Source: Kolteria novifilia (lineage in GTDB: Bacteria; Planctomycetota; Planctomycetia; Kolteriales; Kolteriaceae). Taken from it: DNA of 64,000 nt. The position numbers and the translations under genes are program-made. The stretch is from NCBI GenBank assembly GCA_007748055.1, contig CP036279.1:6758001-6822000 (forward strand), written 5' to 3'. Under the pieces are notes generated by a model that worked only from the letters and a program-made list of their open reading frames with translations, searched no databases and was not told the DNA's origin. Below, in pieces: positions 59,642 to 64,000 of this stretch. Position 1 is the first letter of the stretch. Each line of letters starts with the position of its first letter.

Positions 59642-61105
59642 CTACGCCAAGACCTCGTTGACGACGTGGCCGTGAACATCGGTCAAGCGGAAGTCGCGGC
59701 CTTGGAATCGGTAGGTGAGTCGTTCGTGGTCGATCCCCAAACAGTGAAGAATCGTCGCGTTGAGATCGTGGATGTGAACCGGGTTCTCCACGACGTTGTA
59801 GCTGAACTCGTCGGTCTTGCCGTGCGTCACTCCCGGCTTGATGCCGCCGCCGGCCATCCACATCGTGTAACAACGCGGATGATGGTCGCGGCCGTAGTTC
59901 GACTTCGTTAGCGTTCCCTGACTATAGATCGTGCGTCCGAACTCGCCGCCCCAGACAACGAGAGTGTCCTCGAGCAGGCCCCGACTCTTCAGGTCCTTGA
60001 TCAGTCCCGTCATCGGCCGGTCGATGTCCCGGGTCTGGAGGCGGATGTCGCGTGGAAGGGCTCCGTGCTGGTCCCAACCGCGATGGAAGATCTGCACGCA
60101 GCGGACATCGCGTTCGATCATCCGGCGAGCCAAGAGGCAGTTCGCCGCGAACGTCCCCGGCGTCGTCACCTCGGGCCCGTATAGATCGCGCACCTTGCTC
60201 GACTCGCCACTGATGTCGACCAGGTCGGGAACCGACGCCTGCATCCGGTAGGCCATCTCGTATTGCTGGATCCGGGTGTTGATCTCCGGGTCACCGAAAG
60301 CCTCCTCCTGCTTTCGATTGAGCTGCGCCAGGGCATCGAGCACATTGCGGCGCGACTTGCGGCTGACCCCGGGAGGGTTCGAGAGATAGAGCACCGGATC
60401 GCCCTTGGAACGCAGCGAGACCCCCGCGTGCACCGAGGGGAGAAAGCCCGTTCCCCAAAGTCGCGAGTAGAGCGCCTGCGCGTCACGGCGCGCCGACCAG
60501 GAGGAGTGCAGCACGACGAACGCGGGCAAGCTGTCGTTCATCCGGCCAAGACCATAGGAGAGCCACGCCCCTAAGCTTGGACGGCCCGGCTGTTGATGAC
60601 CGGTCTGGATGTACGTGATCGCGGGATCGTGATTGATCGCCTCGGTGTGAACCGATTTGATGAAGCTGACGTCGTCGGCCACCGTCGCGAAGTTGGGGAG
60701 CAGTTCGCTGATCCACGCCCCGCTCTGTCCCTGTTGCTTAAACTTGAACATCGACGGCGCGATCGGGAATCGCTTCTGCCCCGACGTCATCGTGGTCAGT
60801 CGCTGTCCCATTCGCACCGACTCGGGCAGGTCCTTGTCGAACCACTCCTTCATCGTCGGCTTGTAGTCGAACAAGTCGAGCTGGGACGGCCCTCCCGACA
60901 TGAAGAGGTAAATGACCCGCTTGGCCTTTTGAGGAAGATGCGGCTTCGTCAGCACCCCTTCCCCAGGCTTGGTCTCGGCGGCGGTCACTCGAGCCCCGTC
61001 TCGATCGAGCAACGAGGCGAGAGCGGCGACCCCGATGCCGGTCGCGGTCTTGCCGAAGAAATGACGGCGGGTCTGAAGGTGCTGGAACTCTTGGATCGGG
61101 TCCAT
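59642..61105 (-). CDS. DUF1501 domain protein, Tat-exported
   Basis: 487 residues from the ATG at 61105, which has AAAGGATG eight bases upstream; the one at 61114 overlaps the previous gene. A Tat-like leader ([21 protein letters not shown]) precedes the DUF1501 body: [47 protein letters not shown] and [17 protein letters not shown]. It is the partner of the PSD1-type gene in a very common planctomycete pair, of unknown enzymatic role, sulfatase-fold related. Confidence 0.92.
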   Translation of the reverse strand: MDPIQEFQHLQTRRHFFGKTATGIGVAALASLLDRDGARVTAAETKPGEGVLTKPHLPQKAKRVIYLFMSGGPSQLDLFDYKPTMKEWFDKDLPESVRMGQRLTTMTSGQKRFPIAPSMFKFKQQGQSGAWISELLPNFATVADDVSFIKSVHTEAINHDPAITYIQTGHQQPGRPSLGAWLSYGLGRMNDSLPAFVVLHSSWSARRDAQALYSRLWGTGFLPSVHAGVSLRSKGDPVLYLSNPPGVSRKSRRNVLDALAQLNRKQEEAFGDPEINTRIQQYEMAYRMQASVPDLVDISGESSKVRDLYGPEVTTPGTFAANCLLARRMIERDVRCVQIFHRGWDQHGALPRDIRLQTRDIDRPMTGLIKDLKSRGLLEDTLVVWGGEFGRTIYSQGTLTKSNYGRDHHPRCYTMWMAGGGIKPGVTHGKTDEFSYNVVENPVHIHDLNATILHCLGIDHERLTYRFQGRDFRLTDVHGHVVNEVLA

Positions 61106-61110
61106 CGCAA

Positions 61111-64000
61111 TCATCCTTTGGTGATGGTCTCGTCGAGGTTCAGGATCAGGTTGGACACCGTGGTCCAAGCGGCGAGTTCCGCCACGTCGACATCGGTCGG
61201 ACGAGGCGAGTCCCCCACCTTGGTCAGCGACTCGGCCGACGCGGGATTGCTCCGATAGTCGGCGAGCTGCGACTCGTACGCTTGGCGCAGCAGCTTCACT
61301 TCGCTCTCGTCGGGACGCCGTCCCGTGGCGAGACGAAACGCGTGAACGATCCGCTCGTCGGGACTGTCGCCTCCCTCAACCATGACGCGATAGGCCATGT
61401 TGCGGGCGGCTTCGACGAATTGCACATCGTTGAGCAACACCAGCGCCTGCAGCGGCGTGTTCGTCCGCGAACGCCGCACGGTGCACGATTCGCGCGTCGG
61501 CGCGTCGAACGTCGCCATCGAGGGGGGCGGCGCGGTCCGCTTCCAGAAGGTGTAGAGGCTGCGACGATAGACCGCGTCCCCCTTGTCCTGTTTAAAGACC
61601 GCCGTGTTGCTCGAGGTGTAACCGACCGCCTTCCAAACACCCGAGGGTTGGTACGGTTTGACGCTCGGCCCACCGACGCGATCGATCATCAAGCCACTCA
61701 GCGCGAGAGCCTGATCGCGAATCATCTCGGCGTCGAGGCGGAAGCGCGGCCCCCGCGAAAGGAGCCGATTGTCGGGATCCTTCTCGAGCTTCTCGGGCGT
61801 GATCCGCGAGGATTGCCGATAAGTCGACGAGGTCACGATCAACTTGAGCAGTTGCTTGACATCCCAACCACTTTCGACGAACTCGACCGCGAGCCAATCG
61901 AGCAATTCGGGGTGCGAGGGCCATTCGCCCTGCGAGCCGAAGTCCTCGGAGGTCTTGACGATGCCCGTTCCGAAGAGGTGCTGCCAGTAGCGATTGACCG
62001 TCACCCGAGCCGTGAGCGGATGCGAGGGATCGACGAGCCAGCGGGCCAGCGCGAGGCGGTTCTTCGGAGCGTGCTCGGGGAGGGGCGGCAGCGCCGCGGG
62101 GACGCCGTGGGAGACCTTCTCGCCGTGCTTGTCGTACTCGCCGCGAATCAGCACGAACGCGTCTCTCGGCGTGGGCGCCTCCTTCATCACCAGCGATCCG
62201 GGGATCGACTTCTCGAGACTGTCGAGTCGCGAGGCGATCTCCTTGGACTGCTTGGCCAACGGGCCGAAGAAGTCGCGATAGTCCGGATGAACGTGAGCGA
62301 TGAAGTAGTTCGTGAGCGTCTTTTTCTGCGCGTCGCTTCGCTTCTCCTTAGCGACCTTGAGGACGTTCTGGAGATCCTTGGGCAACGCGGCGAGCTTCTT
62401 CTTGTCACCCTTGAGCACCTTCTCCCACGCGGCCAGGGAGGCCAGTTGTTCCTCGCCTTGAGGAATCGCGCTGACGATGCCCGCCTTGTCCCAGTGGACC
62501 GTCCCATCGAACTGCGTGCAGGCCCAGCCGTTGATGATCGTCCCCGGCTTGAGACCGACCGTCCGGGCATCGACCTCGAGACGGACCCACTCCCCTTGCT
62601 TGGGAAGCGGACCGGCGTGATGGCGGCTCACCGTTCCCGCCTCGCCCCACTCGATCAGGTCCTCGCCCCAGTAGGCGCGATGCTCCCACGTCCCGTCGTT
62701 GAACTGGAGCATCACTTGCCGCGGGGGATCCTGGGGGTCCAAGTAGACGTGGATAAAGAGTTTGTCCGACTCGCCGATGAGCAGCCCCTTCTCGACGCCT
62801 TGGAAGTAATGCTGACTTCGCGACTTGGCTTTTCGGGTCGCGACCGACTTGCCGCAATAGACGGGATACTTCGGGCCACCGACGAAGCGCCAGCTCTTCT
62901 CGTTCTCGTTGCCCAGGGGCTTGGCGCCCTCGGGGAGGGAATCGTCGAACCAGACGTACTCGCGTGGTTCGGGCTCCCCGGCAACCAACTCGGCCGGGTC
63001 GCTGTAGTCGATGCTGGCCAACTCGGCATCGATCGCTTTGTCCAGGAGGGCGATTTGCCTCTTGTAGCGTTCGACCGCCTCCTGCTGATCGGGCGTCGGG
63101 AGCATCAGTGTCGGCGGCGGCAGCGGCTTGTTCCGGTCCATCGCCGGCTCGGCCAGATTGTTGAAGTACGCGAAGAGCTGATAGAACTCCTTCTGCGAAA
63201 TCGGGTCATACTTGTGGTCGTGGCATACCGCACAGCCGACGGTCAGCCCCATGAAGACGGTCCCGGTCGTCTCGACGCGGTCGATCGCGTAGCGGACGCG
63301 GAACTCCTCGGCGATCGCCCCGCCCTCGCTAGTTGTCACGTTGCAGCGGTTGAATCCGGTCGCGATCATCTGGTCGCGGTTCGGCTTGAAGAGCAAGTCG
63401 CCGGCAAGCTGCTCGACGGTGAACTGGTCAAAGGGCATGTTGTTATTGAAGGCCTTGATCACCCACTCGCGGTAGGGCCAGATCGAACGTTCGTTGTCCA
63501 GATGCAAGCCATGGGTGTCGCCGTAGCGGGCGGCGTCGAGCCAGTATCGGGCCATGTGCTCGCCATAGCGTGGTGATTCGAGCAACCGGTCGACGGCCTT
63601 CTCGTAGGCGTCGGGTGAGTCGTCCGCGAGGAAGCGGTCGATCTCCTCGATCGTCGGGGGGAGCCCGGTCAAGTCAAAGGTCGCGCGCCGCAGCAGCGCT
63701 TCCTTCGTCGCCTCCTCCGCGGGCTCGAGCCCCTCGCTGGCAAGCCTCTCGTGAATGAAGCGATCGATCGCGTTGCCCGATGTCGCCGTCGGCTTCACCT
63801 CGGGAACCGTCGGGCGTTTGGGAGCCTCGAACGACCAGTGTCCCTTCCAAGGGGCTCCCTGGTCGATCCAACGTCGGATCAACTCGATTTGAGCGTCGGA
63901 CAGCTCTTTCCCGGAGTCGGGGGGAGGCATCTTCTCGGAATCGTCGGCGGAGACGATGCGGCGGAAGAGCTCGCTCTTGTCGCTCTTTCCCGACACGATC
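61111..64000 (-). CDS. PSD1/DUF1549-DUF1553 planctomycete protein, N-terminus cut by window edge
   Basis: About 960 residues are present; the frame is open to the window end, so the start and probably a cytochrome-c-like CxxCH domain lie outside. Visible: [18 protein letters not shown] (end of the PSC1/cytochrome-like domain), [54 protein letters not shown] with a CxxCH site, a lectin-like middle region, and the DUF1553 end [28 protein letters not shown]. The gene ends 5 bases before the DUF1501 start. Thought to act at the cell surface on polysaccharides or sulfated glycans; this is not established. Confidence 0.93.
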   Translation of the reverse strand, partial: IVSGKSDKSELFRRIVSADDSEKMPPPDSGKELSDAQIELIRRWIDQGAPWKGHWSFEAPKRPTVPEVKPTATSGNAIDRFIHERLASEGLEPAEEATKEALLRRATFDLTGLPPTIEEIDRFLADDSPDAYEKAVDRLLESPRYGEHMARYWLDAARYGDTHGLHLDNERSIWPYREWVIKAFNNNMPFDQFTVEQLAGDLLFKPNRDQMIATGFNRCNVTTSEGGAIAEEFRVRYAIDRVETTGTVFMGLTVGCAVCHDHKYDPISQKEFYQLFAYFNNLAEPAMDRNKPLPPPTLMLPTPDQQEAVERYKRQIALLDKAIDAELASIDYSDPAELVAGEPEPREYVWFDDSLPEGAKPLGNENEKSWRFVGGPKYPVYCGKSVATRKAKSRSQHYFQGVEKGLLIGESDKLFIHVYLDPQDPPRQVMLQFNDGTWEHRAYWGEDLIEWGEAGTVSRHHAGPLPKQGEWVRLEVDARTVGLKPGTIINGWACTQFDGTVHWDKAGIVSAIPQGEEQLASLAAWEKVLKGDKKKLAALPKDLQNVLKVAKEKRSDAQKKTLTNYFIAHVHPDYRDFFGPLAKQSKEIASRLDSLEKSIPGSLVMKEAPTPRDAFVLIRGEYDKHGEKVSHGVPAALPPLPEHAPKNRLALARWLVDPSHPLTARVTVNRYWQHLFGTGIVKTSEDFGSQGEWPSHPELLDWLAVEFVESGWDVKQLLKLIVTSSTYRQSSRITPEKLEKDPDNRLLSRGPRFRLDAEMIRDQALALSGLMIDRVGGPSVKPYQPSGVWKAVGYTSSNTAVFKQDKGDAVYRRSLYTFWKRTAPPPSMATFDAPTRESCTVRRSRTNTPLQALVLLNDVQFVEAARNMAYRVMVEGGDSPDERIVHAFRLATGRRPDESEVKLLRQAYESQLADYRSNPASAESLTKVGDSPRPTDVDVAELAAWTTVSNLILNLDETITKG

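Noticed and set aside
61282-63576. 764-codon plus-strand frame opposite the PSD1 gene
   Set aside because: Antisense shadow; the opposite strand has the DUF1549/DUF1553 motifs.

Overview
The window is about 64 kb of GC-rich bacterial chromosome that I assign to the phylum Planctomycetota. The phylum call rests on its gene families: a DUF1501 protein beside a PSD1-type (DUF1549/DUF1553) protein, a DUF1559 prepilin-like protein, several Tat-exported Gfo/Idh/MocA and TIM-barrel sugar enzymes, and many short palindromic intergenic repeats. I cannot name a genus. One tRNA (Gln, CTG) and no rRNA or CRISPR array were seen. Both window edges cut genes (a MoxR-type ATPase at the left, the PSD1 protein at the right).

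Region by region: (1) 1-7726, a tight plus-strand operon with a MoxR AAA+ ATPase, a YraQ/ArsP-type permease, three SPFH (HflK/HflC-like) proteins and a P1B-type metal ATPase with an atypical CPV motif. (2) 7981-18042, a carbohydrate locus: double-cupin isomerase, MFS transporter, PIG-L deacetylase, glucosamine-6-phosphate deaminase, two Gfo/Idh/MocA oxidoreductases, a TIM-barrel isomerase, a small transaldolase and a ROK regulator. The enzymes fit uptake, deacetylation, deamination and oxidation of an amino sugar or sugar derivative. (3) 18387-26478, signalling: a REC-PAS-kinase-REC hybrid, a single-domain response regulator, a histidine kinase with an ethylene-receptor-like membrane domain, a REC-HD-GYP protein and an HDOD-REC protein. 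(4) 26500-34400, transposase debris, tRNA-Gln, an ABC exporter pair, a dolichol-phosphate-mannose-synthase-like glycosyltransferase, a minus-strand group (HisC, PduO-type cobalamin adenosyltransferase, dolichol-kinase-like protein) and a decayed group II intron. (5) 34400-42150, single genes: a fungal-type cytosine deaminase, a SRAP/YedK protein, a DUF1559 protein, small lipoproteins, a class B-type acid phosphatase, a 31-residue metallothionein-like peptide, an HpnB-like glycosyltransferase and a probably exported pyrophosphatase. (6) 42645-52236, a Tat-exported DMFase-beta-like protein, an ABM-domain protein and TrmH methyltransferase pair, a GT4 glycosyltransferase, two transsulfuration PLP enzymes, an orphan PAAR-like protein and a Nif11-like peptide among repeats. 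(7) 52237-64000, a redoxin-like protein, an ABC transporter with a permease-CPBP protease fusion, a methyltransferase, an HspQ-like protein, a MarR regulator and the DUF1501/PSD1 pair.

The most striking structural pattern is a set of about 158-160 bp inverted-repeat elements (MITE-like, bounded by CTAG) whose ends coincide with TAG stop codons of several genes. The best candidates for a little-described system are the SPFH/permease/metal-ATPase operon, the ethylene-receptor-like kinase module and the tiny cysteine-rich peptide.
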